Below are positions 20,850 through 30,756 of a stretch of 36,830 nucleotides of DNA, piece by piece. The notes beneath the pieces were generated by a model that did not search any database, was not told where the DNA came from, and saw nothing but the letters and a program-made list of their open reading frames with translations. Position numbers and translations under genes: made by a program. Where the stretch lies: NCBI GenBank assembly GCA_027603945.1, contig JADIIU010000124.1, forward strand, positions 1 through 36,830, in the 5' to 3' direction. Position 1 is the first letter of the stretch. The number at the start of each line of letters is the position of its first letter. This DNA comes from Terramyces sp. JEL0728 (lineage: Eukaryota; Chytridiomycota; Chytridiomycetes; Rhizophydiales; Terramycetaceae).

Positions 20850-23730
20850 ATGTCAATGAAAGTATCTGCATTGCGAAAGACTACAGAAAAGTCGAAAAAG
20901 AATGCAGCAGTAACTAATTCTGGACCAACTCTGGGAATCCCGCAAGAAGGAAACAATGAAATTAGACGATATTCGGGTCGAGCAAGCGAATTGCTACTGC
21001 CTGGAGATGCAGATGATGCACATTCCAACACTAGCCGCACAAGTTTCAATGTCCCCAACGTGGAACAACCAGAAGTTCAAAGGGCTGGAGTCAAATCAGA
21101 AGATGCATATCTCGATTTGAGGAATCAAACTGAAATAGTTGAACGAAATGTAGCTATTGGAGAAGCTGAAGTGCTTAAAAATAAGGAAATTGCATTCTTG
21201 ATGCGCCAAAATGAAATGGCAATCTCAAACTTGACTACTGCGCAAGTAGTCTCGCATCTAATCTAGAATATCGACTTTCAGAAAATGAAGCAATTGTACG
21301 ACCGCACGCTTGTAGCTAGGCGTGAAAGAAAGCTGAACAAGCGAGAAACCAGAAAAACTATCAGAGGAGCGAAAAAGAGAGACTTGATTATTCAGCAACA
21401 AGAAAAGTCTGCGCTTGCTGCGTCCAGAGTAAAAGAAACAATTGCTGAAAAACGTCTTGCTTTCGATTTGCTGAATGCGCATATGAAAGAAGTCCATGAT
21501 ACACAGCGAAATACTCTGATTAGCTCTCAAGACAGAAAACAGAATTACGAGAAGCTTATCTGTGACTTGGAAACTAGTACGCTCAAGGTATTCGCTGGTT
21601 AATGCAGCCTGAAGTACGAAACACAATCATGAAAAAGCTGCAAGTTAGACACTCTCATCAAGGCCATCTAAACAAGCTAATTAACGACAACCTTCGAGAG
21701 TTCCAGTTACTAGAGTTGCAACATATCAAGGAAAAGTTTGAATTGGAAATGGTTTCATTTGATGAAGTTGGAAATAGAAAGATTGTCCATGAAAATAGAC
21801 TTGCAGAAATGAAGTTGAGACATATGAATGAAATCCACGAAGAAAAAGAAAATGTAATGATGAAGAAAGAGGCTGCAAAAGAAATCCAGCTGCATCAAAA
21901 GCACGAAAGAGAGTTGAGAAAATTGCATAATGAGCAACGGCTGGAAAGGAAGCAGCTGAGAGCAAAACAATTGGAAAAGTAAATACCTCTAATGTAGGCT
22001 TGGGGCTGTATCTGGGAATCTTGCTTCGTCTAAAGGCGGTTCGATGCCTGGGTCAGTTGGTGGTTCAAAAATTGGCTCAAAAATTGGTTCAAAAGTTGGT
22101 TCGATTCAAGGATCTAAAATGGGTTCAGTTGCGAATTCTGCTCCGCGATCCAGAGACGAGTTTGCTGGAGCTGACGTCGTTACAGATGCCACCACAAATA
22201 AATCAACTCTGCAGCAAGGATTAGCTGATTTGCTCAGAGAAGTAGCCGATGAAGCTGAAAATAATGACGACAATGAAATAGAAAATGGAAGCAAGTATCC
22301 TAAATCAGTGCAGCTGTTGATGATTAAGCATCGAAAAGAACTATCGGAACTGGAAAGAGAAATCAAAAAGGAATTAAACGATTTCTCCCTTGCTTATGAA
22401 GTCAAATCGTCAGATATGGAAGCAGCTCAACAAGCAGCCTGTGAAACTTTACTTGAACAGCAGTATAATCTGGTCGAAGAGACTAGAGAAGCACAAGAAA
22501 AGGAAATCAAGATGGAAGAAACCATGCACGACAATGAAATGAAAATGCTTGTCGAAAGAAGAGTACTAACAAGTGTCCTTGGATCCATTTCAGATGGCAT
22601 CATCAACATCAATCCGCAAGGAATAATTACAAGATTTAACAGGGCTGCAGAAACTATCTTCCAATGGAAAGCTTCTGATATTCTGGGTAGAAATGTTTCT
22701 TTGTTGATGGGAGATGATAATGCTGAAAAGCACAACCATTATATAAAAACCTACCTTACTACTGGTGCTGCAAAAGTAGTAAATTCTGGCAGAAGAGTAC
22801 AAGGAAAGAGAAAAGATGGAACACACTTTACGATGCATTTGTCAATCAGTGAACTTAAAGAAGGTGAGATGCATTTATTCACTGGCATTGTTCATGATTT
22901 GACCGAAGAGGTACCTGGAATTAACATAGATTGCCGAGGAAGAACGGCAAAAAGCCATTGAAACTGCCAAAAAGAAAGAGCTGGAAGCGTTTGCAGAGAA
23001 ATTGGACCATGAATCAAAGAAATGTGATGATTTGCTGCGCCAGATTTTACCTGCATCTGTTTCTGAAGCATTGATGAATGGTAGACAAGTAGAACCACAA
23101 CATTTCGCAGCAGCTTCGGTCTTTTACTTTGACTTGGTCGGATTTACCACAATATCCGCGCAGGTATCACCTTTAGAGATTGTTGGGTTGCTGAATGACT
23201 TGTATGAACAATTCGACAACGTAATTGCAAACTACGATGCATACAAAGTCGAAACTATTGGTGACTCTTACATGATTGCATCTGGTGTTCCAAAAGAAAT
23301 AGAAAACCATGCTTCAGAATTAGCTAAAATGGCAATCCACCTACTTGAAGTAGCCAAGGGATGGGTTTACAAACCAAATCCAAATATCAAGATCCGATTG
23401 AGAATGGGAATAAACAGTGGACCGGTGATCACCGGTGTGGTAGGCACAAAAATGCCTAGATACTGTTTGTTTGGAGAAACTTGCATGATTGCATCTAAAA
23501 TGGAATCTTCTGGATCCCGTAATTACCATTAATCTAGCAATGAGGATTCATATCAGCGAAGCAACGCACGACTTGCTGAGCAAAGACGAGACTTTTAGAA
23601 TGACAAAGAGACAAGAGGTAGAAATCAAGGTAAGCGGAATTAATGGCAGGGGAAAGGCATTGTTACAACTTATTGGCTTGACTCCAAGGACGAGTTCGAT
23701 CCGCTTGGACAAGAAATAATCACTCAATAA
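20850..23730 (+). CDS. Coiled-coil / PAS (FixL-like) / class III nucleotide cyclase, guanylate-type
   Basis: Seven exons, 920 aa. Introns: 21246-21266 (21), 21588-21607 (20), 21979-21997 (19), 22911-22929 (19), 23519-23537 (19), 23630-23649 (20). The last two restore ESSGSPMRIHIS and the terminal KGKG/TYWL signature. Order: variable N-terminus; Lys/Glu-rich coiled coil (about 100-370); GSK-type repeat (~380-400); second coiled coil; PAS at about 550-667; linker helix; cyclase catalytic domain at about 700-905. Metal-binding aspartates D735 (FDLVGFT) and D779 (ETIGDSY) are present; E775 and C846 (YCLFGE) are the guanine-selective pair. No transmembrane segment, so soluble. Odd: catalytic Asn and Arg positions are Met853 and Lys857. 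PAS residues H608, R628, L644 and I646 coincide with the FixL haem pocket. Zoosporic fungi use cGMP in motility and phototaxis; an oxygen/redox input is inference. Confidence 0.9.
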
Positions 23731-23934
23731 ATTTCATTGAACAGTTATAGTATAGCTGTCACAGTCGCATTCTCCAAATTCTAAAATCGCTGTGGAAACG
23801 TACATTCTGTCTTACTGGCTATTTTGTTTTGACGACTCTGTGATATCCACTAGTGATAATTGCCAGATTGTTTCAAAGGGGCTACTTTTTCTTTTCCATT
23901 TCTCAGTCACATACCAAGTCACAATAATATGGAC

Positions 23935-24096
23935 GTAGTCACTTTTCTAACTTAGTTCCAGTTAAAGCAAGATGTCCCGCAACAAAAGCTTCCAGTACGT
24001 GCGTTACTAACAGCAGGCAAGTGTATTTCTAACCATAGGTAACAGCCGACTAATTTTAGGTTTGAATGAATTTAATTTAGGTATGGGTGCAATTAG
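23935..24096 (+). other. Cluster of tandem, partly abutting intron-like units
   Basis: Five consecutive units each start GT, hold a YTAAY branch-like site and end AG: 23935-23955 (21 nt), 23995-24013 or -24016 (19/22, tandem CAGCAG acceptor), 24021-24038 (18), 24039-24059 (21) and 24060-24080 (21). The last three abut with no exon between them. A sixth, weaker GT...AG stretch runs 24081-24096 (16 nt). They cover the 5' end of the gene ending at 24792 and make its exact splicing undecidable from DNA alone. Confidence 0.6.
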
Positions 24097-24792
24097 CAAG
24101 ATTCGGTCTGGATCAAGTACATGTTGATCTGGTTGGTAGGCAGACTCAGTTGCATGTACATCCGCAAACACATATGGACGGTCTGGTTCGGCAGCTGATT
24201 CATGACGATGCATTTAGAGACGAAACAGCAAACTTGGGAACAGCAAAGCTCAGAGTGTTTACTAGACTCGTGCTTAATAATGGCAGACATGCTCCGATTG
24301 AGGAATTGGAACCGTATACGCTCGTGGACGGGCTGGGACAGAATGGAACGATGCCGTTGATTGTCGTCGCTCCGCCAAGGAATAATCTTTCATTTGGAGA
24401 AGAAATGGAATCGCTAGCTTATTCTCAGAATGCACAATACACAATGGTAACCGCAACTAATCTAGCCATATATGGTCCAGCCAATGAGACATTCAGTACT
24501 CTTTGCTAACATAGCTTGGACTAGCAATACCAACTTATGAAGACTATGGAGATGATTCTAAACCTAGACGCAAAAAAGCCGGCTCAGATTCACCAAATTC
24601 CAAATCAATCGAGGAAAAACGCAAGGCAGATAGGATCAGACAGCGTAAATGCAGAGCTAGGAAAAAGGTATTTTGGATTTGACGAAGCAACTAAAGCTGC
24701 AGCAAGAGATGCAGGGACTGGCAGAGTTGCCGGGAATGGCGTCTTTTAGTCAACAAATTCAAATACCACCAGAAATGCGTGATTTTAAATAA
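23972..24792 (+). CDS. Ubiquitin-like (Crinkler-type?) header with basic C-terminal tail; 5' end uncertain
   Basis: Body is clear, 5' end is not. Introns 24447-24465 (19), 24496-24514 (19) and 24668-24687 (20) join ...QYTM / PYMVQPMRHS / LGLAIPTYEDYG... / CRARKK / QLKLQQEMQG and give a stop at 24792. With ATG 23972, a 4-nt micro-exon at 24017-24020 and removal of 24021-24080, the product is 226 aa and in frame. An alternative uses ATG 23929, a 21-nt intron and removal of 23995-24080. The N-terminal ~90 residues (VHVDLVG ... MDGLVRQLIHDDAF ... LGTAKLRVFT ... MPLIVVAPP) look like the ubiquitin-like header of Crinkler proteins, but this is a weak match. The C-terminal helix KRKADRIRQRKCRARKK is bZIP-like in charge but lacks the invariant basic-region Asn. 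Nuclear role is a guess. Confidence 0.5.
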
Positions 24793-24932
24793 ATAGTAAG
24801 TTATTACCAGTGATCTGTCTACGTGCGAAACAAGACCTTGTAAACCCAAGCAGTCCAGCCTCACACGAGTCTCTTTGCATATGTAATTAATCGACGCTAG
24901 CATTCAAAACGTGCTGATATTTTTTGCAAAAA

Positions 24933-25927
24933 ATGCAAGCGATTTTTGTTGGCACTGGAACAAGCGGGAACGTACCATACATTTCTTGTTTAATCGAAGA
25001 GCCAGTGACCTGCAAGGTATGCAAATCAGCGCTCCAGACCACACAACCACCAACTGAATTATCGTTACCACTGATAAGTAAAAACAGAAGGAGGAATACC
25101 TGCTGTCTAGTCCGTGTTCCCCATCCTGATGGCCGCATGAGGTTATTGCAGTTAATATAGGAATATACTCATTGACTGTGGAAAGACGTTTTACGAATCT
25201 GCATTGACGTGGTTCACACAGTACCGGATTCGAAATTTGGATGGGGTGATACTAACCCATGGACATGCAGATGCAATGATGGGTACATTTTACTAATGAA
25301 GGCTTGGATGATTTGAGGCAGTGGACAATGGCACCAGGGAGTAAACCAGGATTGCAAGAAACAGTGAACATCTATTTGGATGCGGATACGATGAAGGTAG
25401 TCGGCAGTGCATTTCCGTACATGGTTGATAAGGCGAATGCTACTGGTAGTGGTGAAGTTGCTTCATTAAAATTCCATTCAATTAGTGATTCAGAGCCGTT
25501 TGAAATTGATGGGATACGCATCCAGCCGTTCAAAGGTTTCTTTTGTTAATTCAGTGGAACATGGTAAAGTAAAAGGCGGCGAGCCTTACTATGCTCTTGG
25601 ATTCAGGATTAATGATTTTGCATACGTGTCAGATACAAATAGGATCCCACAAGAGAGTATGGATGTAATTAAAGGATCAAAGACAATTGTAATGGATGCA
25701 CTTAGACGTACTGTTTATTAATTGTAGCGGCACCGCACTCGTCCCATTTTTCATTCCAGCAAGCTTTCGACACCCTGGAGCAGCTCTTGCCAGATGAAGG
25801 CAAAGGCTACTTTGTTGGTCTAACGCATGACCTTGACCATGACCAAATTATTGAATGGATTCAAGACCAGCATGGTTCAAAGAACATTACGTGTGCTTAC
25901 GACGGACTAAAGATTGATATTAAATAA
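24933..25927 (+). CDS. Metallo-beta-lactamase-fold hydrolase (PhnP / SPAC/SPBC C777.06c-like)
   Basis: Five exons, 305 aa; introns 25142-25160 (19), 25283-25301 (19), 25536-25554 (19), 25708-25727 (20). The ATG at 24933 gives [16 protein letters not shown], the usual N-terminal strand and Gly loop. Visible: Cys pair [21 protein letters not shown], metal motif [16 protein letters not shown] (THxHxDH variant with Ala in place of the last His), [23 protein letters not shown] and LTHDLDH. The CxxC and RRNT block is characteristic of the fungal C777.06c/PhnP-like group, which in bacteria includes cyclic phosphodiesterases. Substrate unknown. Intron 2 falls directly after the HGHADAMMG metal motif. 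Convergent with the OSR1-like kinase; the stops are 54 nt apart. Confidence 0.88.
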
Positions 25928-25981
25928 ACATTGTGCATTATAGCAAACTACTGTACTTGTAAATACAAACTTTTTTATTAA

Positions 25982-28066
25982 TCAAATTTCCGAGTCGACA
26001 GAGCTACTTCTTTGCACCGCCAACAACCCGTTCTTGTTTAAAAGATTAACAAAATCTTGGATGATCTGTGATTGTAATTCCACCCGCTGTTTCAGCTGAG
26101 TGATTTTTTCTGCATCGGGTAAATCACCTGGGATAGGTTGGAGAGTCTGAGATAAAAGTGGATGTGCTTGTGCTAGAATTTCTTGTGTTGTTGCATCAAT
26201 TACTTTGAATCTGCTCTTTCTATCTACCGTTAATCCTAGCTTACCGCCTGTGGAGGCAATCGAGCTTACAGTAGCTTGATTTGGAGACATTGACAATGGG
26301 TTATCGGTGATGACAGTAAACTTTCTTGGAATTTTGGGTCCTTCAGTAGCAGGGATAACCGGCGATGTTTTTGCACTTGGCGGCAAGTTTTGGAAAGCAA
26401 ATCTACCAGCTTTTCTCTCTAGAGCTACTGTTAACTCGGAAATTACAATTGTAATTTTCAGACATGTTTGTTTCAGACGATCCTGTTAGCGTTTGTGTCA
26501 GTGGTAAATTTGGCAAAACTGGAGCAGCTCCTGAATTGCTTGTAACACTGTTAGCATTTGCACCTAGATTTGTCATGCTTGCTTGTGAATTGACACTAAA
26601 CCTTCCCTTTTTCACTTCAGGAGCTGCTGGCGTTTCAGGCTGCGGTTCGGGTTTGACAGCTGGTGCATTTGGATTATCAACTACGAATCTACTTTTCCTT
26701 GGGAGAGTTGAATCTATGGACCCTTTATGTTCAGATTCTCTAACTTCTACCATTAATAGCTCTAACCTCCAAACGATACAGACTTTGGTCTTTCCAATGT
26801 GTTTGATGGATCATTGGTTAATTCGTCTCTAATGATATTCTCCAATCTCTTTTCATCTTTTTTCTCTGGGTATGGAAGTGATCTTTCACCAGCAGACTTG
26901 TCATCGAAATCCCATTCATCTCCAGTCTTTTCCGCAGTCAGCTCCTCCAAATTTACTTGCGACTGCGTTCTATGCTGTCTCTCAGTAATTGGTGTCAAGT
27001 CTTTCAACAATGTCCCAACCAAATACTGTGGTTTCTTGGCTGTTTTAAAGAACGGGTGGGTCAACAATTTTTCTGCAGTTGGTCTCTTTGTAGGATCTTT
27101 TTGGAGACATGAATCAATCACATCTTTGAATGATTTCGAGTATTTATGGAATGTCTTTTCGCGATCCAAAGTGGGAGGACTATTCTGTAATGTCAACATC
27201 AACACTTTCTAGGATTAATGGCATGTACCATTGGCGGATACTTTGCGTAGGGAGCGTGTCCATTGGCAAGCTCGAGTGCTGTGATACCAAAACTCCAGAC
27301 ATCAGCTTTAAAATCATATCCAGATTGGTCCATAACTTCTATTTGTTAGTTTTTTATAACCTGGGGCCATCCAACACGGAGTCCCGACAAACGTTTTTCT
27401 GCTGGCGTTTCTATTCCCATTTTCACTCAAAGATGAGGAAACTCCAAAATCTGCAAGTTGAACTAACCCATCGGTATTCACCAATAGATTTCCAGCCTTA
27501 ATATCACGGTGAATCAGCCCTTGCGCATGCAAATACTCTAAACCCTGTAAAACTTGCTTGAGAATAGTTGCAATAACGGCTTCCTCCATCCCGTTCTTGT
27601 ACGCTGTTTTCATAATATCCAATCCAGATCCGGCAGATAAAAACGGTGTGACAATAAAGAGCTTGCTCCCATTAACAAACGATCCATAAACTGGCAGTAA
27701 ATTCGTGTGCTTTGATAAAGTCATAATCTGCAGTTCGCGCTACATTAACAAATATTACTCGCAATTCATCAATTTGATTACGTTCAAACAAATCCAAATC
27801 TATAACTTTGATACTCACAGGCAAGTTTTGCAACTTGTAATTTGCCAAGTATACGGTTGCTGACGAGCCTTGACCTTTGGTTAGTAGCGAGTACCAATAA
27901 CTTGTTTTAATTCATAATCTTCTGGTTTCATTGAAAATCCTTCGGTTGGTACAGCTGTATTTGAGGTTGTACGTCGCATAGTTCCGTTTAGTCTCATTCC
28001 AATCCCTCCTAGTTTGGCTTCGATTGCATCCTTTGCTGTTTCAGCTATAGACTGCCTTCGCTCCAT
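25982..28066 (-). CDS. Ste20-family Ser/Thr kinase, OSR1/SPAK/Fray-like
   Basis: Seven exons, 654 aa. Introns: 27875-27894 (20), 27740-27758 (19), 27339-27360 (22), 27209-27228 (20), 26747-26766 (20), 26429-26447 (19; 22 with tandem CAGTAG acceptor). The ATG 28066 gives MERRQSIAE. Visible: [43 protein letters not shown], the Ste20 signature [42 protein letters not shown], and [20 protein letters not shown]. These identify the OSR1/SPAK branch, which in animals is activated by WNK kinases and controls ion transport. The C-terminal tail lacks a recognisable CCT domain but holds RFxV motifs RFVV (~423), RFSV (~454) and RFKV (~577), plus KFTV (~542), and ends in a predicted helix. Conserved T-loop Thr is present. 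Confidence 0.9.
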
Positions 28067-28486
28067 TTTATTTGCGGATTGTAAGTTCAAAATTTCTTCC
28101 TCTCTCCAACAGCCACTTTCACGTTTTTTGCAATGATGAAATATTCAGAATTTAGTGCTTGAAAATTCAAAAACTTTGCCGTTCGAGGATACCACTGGTT
28201 GAGAGATGTTTGTCCGTGTTATATGGTTGCCCAAAAGTTTCTCGTTTGTTTTATTCCCAGAGCATATCTTTATGACCAGGCTGAACTCGCCGTTTGATTA
28301 GCACAAAGAAACAAACTGTGTGCTTGGTGGAACACAACTTTTGGTCACCAATTGACTAAAGAATCTCAATTTAGCCCATTGGATCGTTGAACGGTGGCGG
28401 CTACCTGCTGATGACAATTGAGCAGCTATCAGACCTGATTCTCGTCAGACAACTCTAGATTCGTACTCGCTACACTGCAAAGCAAT
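28067..28486. other. Intergenic, nothing recognised
   Basis: 420 nt between the start of the OSR1-like kinase and the stop of the aminotransferase, both on the minus strand. It should hold the kinase promoter. No ORF, tRNA or repeat that I can support. Confidence 0.4.
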
Positions 28487-29772
28487 TTATTCAAGTAATT
28501 CAGCCAATCTGCGACAAGCTTCATCCATCTCTTCTTCGGTAGCATAAGAATAAGAAGCCCTGACATACCCAGTATCTCTCTTGTTTGGATAAAATTCCTG
28601 CATTAGTAAAAGTTACCACTCCAGGCACGAGCAGGATTTTGGCTTCGCGAGCTTTGTTTGTTATCAGGTCGAATGAATCTTTGATTGGTAGTTTTATCCA
28701 TACAAACATGCCAGCTTCAGGTACAGTCCATTCCGCCTTGCCTTTCAAGTGAGTTTCAAGGCTCTTTAGGAATGCGTCTCTTCTTTTTGCATAGAAACCG
28801 GCAACCGTTCTTGTATGTTCCAAGAATCCGTTTACCCCCCATTTGTTCAGGACAGTATGGACCAAAAGCTGGCTTACACCAGATGGATGCAAATTAGTAG
28901 CCATTCCGTGTAGTACAATTCGTTCAATTAAAGCTGGTGGGCCAGATACCCATCCAACACGCATACCTCCAGACAAAATCTTTGATACAGAATCAAAACG
29001 CAACACCCTGCCATCGCAATCTAGTGAAAAGTAACTAGGAGTAAGAGGAGTCTTGAATTGCAAATAATAATATGGATCATCCTAAATTAATAAAAAGCAC
29101 CTCCAAAATAATAATATTATACCGTTGTGCGATATCGTATACTCTCTTTTTCCTTTCGTAAATAGTAGATAACCCGGTTGGGTTGCCAGCAGTTGGAACA
29201 GTGTACAACACTTTAGGTCTCGTTTGAGCATCCGGCCAGTTTTCAAGTGCTTGTTCCAGTGCATCCGGCTGAATTCCTTCACTATCAACAGGTATTTCCA
29301 AAAACTTGGCCCCCAATGGTCGGAGGAAAGCCAATATCCCGACATATGTTGGTGTTTCAATCAGAATTGTGTCTCCAGGATTGATCAATGCTTCCATTGC
29401 CTTGGTAATCAAATCTTGGCTTCCATTACCTACGCAAATGTCATAAGATTGATAAGGCGGATTATGAACTTGCTCTTGCAATTGGCGTAACCAATCAACT
29501 AATTGCGATTCGCCAGAAGTCGTGCCATACTGGAGCGCTTTATCCAGCACTTTATCTTTCAATTCAATAGTTTCGCCAGTCTTTAATTTTACGGAAATGG
29601 ATTCAAATGGAAATGTTTGAGTGTTGGGAAGACCTCCTCCTAATGAAATCATTCCAGGAACTGAAAGGTATTTTTGCATCGCCCGAATTGCCGAGTGTTT
29701 GCGTAGCTTACTGTTCTCTGAAAAGAATTTTGTATAGTCCATTATTTGGTTAAAAGTTGAAAATCTTTTCAT
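28487..29772 (-). CDS. PLP-dependent aminotransferase, 2-aminoadipate / kynurenine (AADAT/KAT II, Aro8-like)
   Basis: Three exons, 415 aa; introns 29082-29100 (19) and 28598-28616 (19). N-terminal MDYTKFFSENSKLRKHSAIR followed by MISLGGGLPNTQTFPF resembles human AADAT closely. Visible: ALQYGTTSGESQLVDWL, VGNGSQDLITKAME, ETPTYVGILAFLRPLG, YTVPTAGNPTGLS, IILEDDPYYYLQF (restored by splicing), PLP lysine in DSVSKILSGGMRVGW, and the C-terminal substrate arginine in GYVRASYS. By family it transfers amino groups among 2-aminoadipate, kynurenine and aromatic amino acids with 2-oxoglutarate, in lysine synthesis or aromatic catabolism. A second in-frame Met at MDYTKFF could be the start of a cytosolic form. 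The first 11 residues (MKRFSTFNQI) are weakly targeting-like. Confidence 0.93.
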
Positions 29773-29862
29773 CTCTATGGTTCTTGGAGTTGGAAATTGA
29801 GCGCGTGATAATTATTTTTGAGTAAGATTACGGTTGGCCAAAACCGTGGTGAACCCGTCGAT

Positions 29863-30090
29863 TCAACCAAGGCCATATGGAATCCAGTGTCCATCTGCTG
29901 GGAATTGAATTGCCATTCTCAAATGAGCCTGACCATAGATTGAGAGTGCTTTTACTGAATTATCGACAGCGCTATTTACAGCAGTAAATAGTAGGATCAA
30001 GACTATGGCTCCAAAACCACTTGAAATAATACTCAGTGGAATAATTCCAAGAATGTTTCTCCATGGACTACTGGAATAGAAATGGCTCAT
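29863..30090 (-). CDS. Small single-pass membrane protein
   Basis: 75 aa, single exon, start ATG 30090. One hydrophobic segment (about 14-38, ILGIIPLSIISSGFGAIVLI) follows a short polar N-terminus; the C-terminus ends GHWIPYGLG. The codon pattern and clean C-terminus look coding, and it is divergent from eS28 with 113 nt between start codons. The size and topology resemble small accessory subunits of mitochondrial complexes, but I do not recognise a family. Confidence 0.55.
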   Translation of the reverse strand: MSHFYSSSPWRNILGIIPLSIISSGFGAIVLILLFTAVNSAVDNSVKALSIYGQAHLRMAIQFPADGHWIPYGLG

Positions 30091-30138
30091 TCATTTCATG
30101 GTAAAACTTTTTGGTAGGAACAATTTTCAAACATTAGC

Positions 30139-30150
30139 AAGGGTTAGGGC
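30139..30150 (+). promoter_or_regulatory. Telobox-like site (AAGGGTTAGGGC) in the eS28 promoter
   Basis: Two overlapping TTAGGG-type units lie 54 nt upstream of the eS28 ATG. In many fungi, Tbf1-type factors bind such teloboxes at ribosomal-protein genes. The sequence is seen; the factor is inferred. Confidence 0.5.
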
Positions 30151-30203
30151 TAATTTTTTTTTCAGGCATTTGCACTGCTTTTTTTCTCACCTTACAAAAC
30201 AAA

Positions 30204-30484
30204 ATGGTAGGAGCAATCAATGCAGCAAATGCGACAAAGAACAGGACTAACAATAGGATTCCGCAAAAGCTGCAACAGCAAAGAATGCTCGTGTCACCAA
30301 AGTATTAGGACGTACCGGATCACGGTAAATACAAATTAATTATAGTGGTGGAGTCACTCAAGTCAGAGTTGAAATCATGGAAGAAGGAAACCGTTCCATC
30401 ATCCGTAACGTTAAAGGCCCAGTTCGTGAAGGAGATATTTTAGTTCTATTGGAATCCGAACGTGAAGCCAGACGTCTTCGTTAA
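30204..30484 (+). CDS. RPS28: 40S ribosomal protein eS28
   Basis: Three exons, 69 aa. Exon 1 is only the ATG (30204-30206). Intron 1 (30207-30256, 50 nt) separates it from GATTCC..., giving [20 protein letters not shown]. Intron 2 (30325-30345, 21 nt) restores [15 protein letters not shown]. The rest, [20 protein letters not shown] and [10 protein letters not shown], is nearly invariant in eS28. It binds at the head of the 40S subunit near the mRNA exit. Intron 1 is the only intron in the window longer than 22 nt, has a GACTAAC branch site, and directly follows the start codon, as in many fungal ribosomal-protein genes. Confidence 0.95.
30207..30256 (+). other. 50-nt intron directly after the eS28 start codon
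   Basis: Donor GTAGG, branch-like GACTAAC at 30244-30250, acceptor AATAG. It is needed to join the ATG to the conserved eS28 N-terminus, and no other ATG is in frame. It is 2.5 times the usual intron length of this genome. Confidence 0.75.
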
Positions 30485-30756
30485 ATATGTTTAAATAAAC
30501 AATTGGAATTTAATACAGGATAAAATTGGATTAAATGCGGATATTGGAGTATTGTTTTCACTCAGTTGGAGTAATGGGAGGCTGTAAACGACTTTGAAGT
30601 AATTCGTTTTATCCATTTTGAATATTCTAAATTATAAGCAAACAGCGAATACTTGGTGAGACAAGATGAGCACCTCTTACCAGTCTGCAGAAATCTCCAA
30701 GTTTAGTTCTGTTATGATAGTTGTCCAATAGTTGAGTTTGTAAAATCAAAAAACAA

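Noticed and set aside
24081..24096. A 16-nt intron in the gene ending at 24792
   Set aside because: It has GT and AG ends and can give an open frame with ATG 23929, but it lacks a good branch site and is shorter than every supported intron.
24496..24524. A 29-nt intron in the gene ending at 24792
   Set aside because: It is open in frame, but two standard 19-nt introns (24447-24465 and 24496-24514) together explain the region with ordinary lengths and branch sites.
24610..24720. A bZIP transcription factor
   Set aside because: The helix is basic but lacks the invariant Asn and Arg of the bZIP basic region and has no leucine heptads after it.
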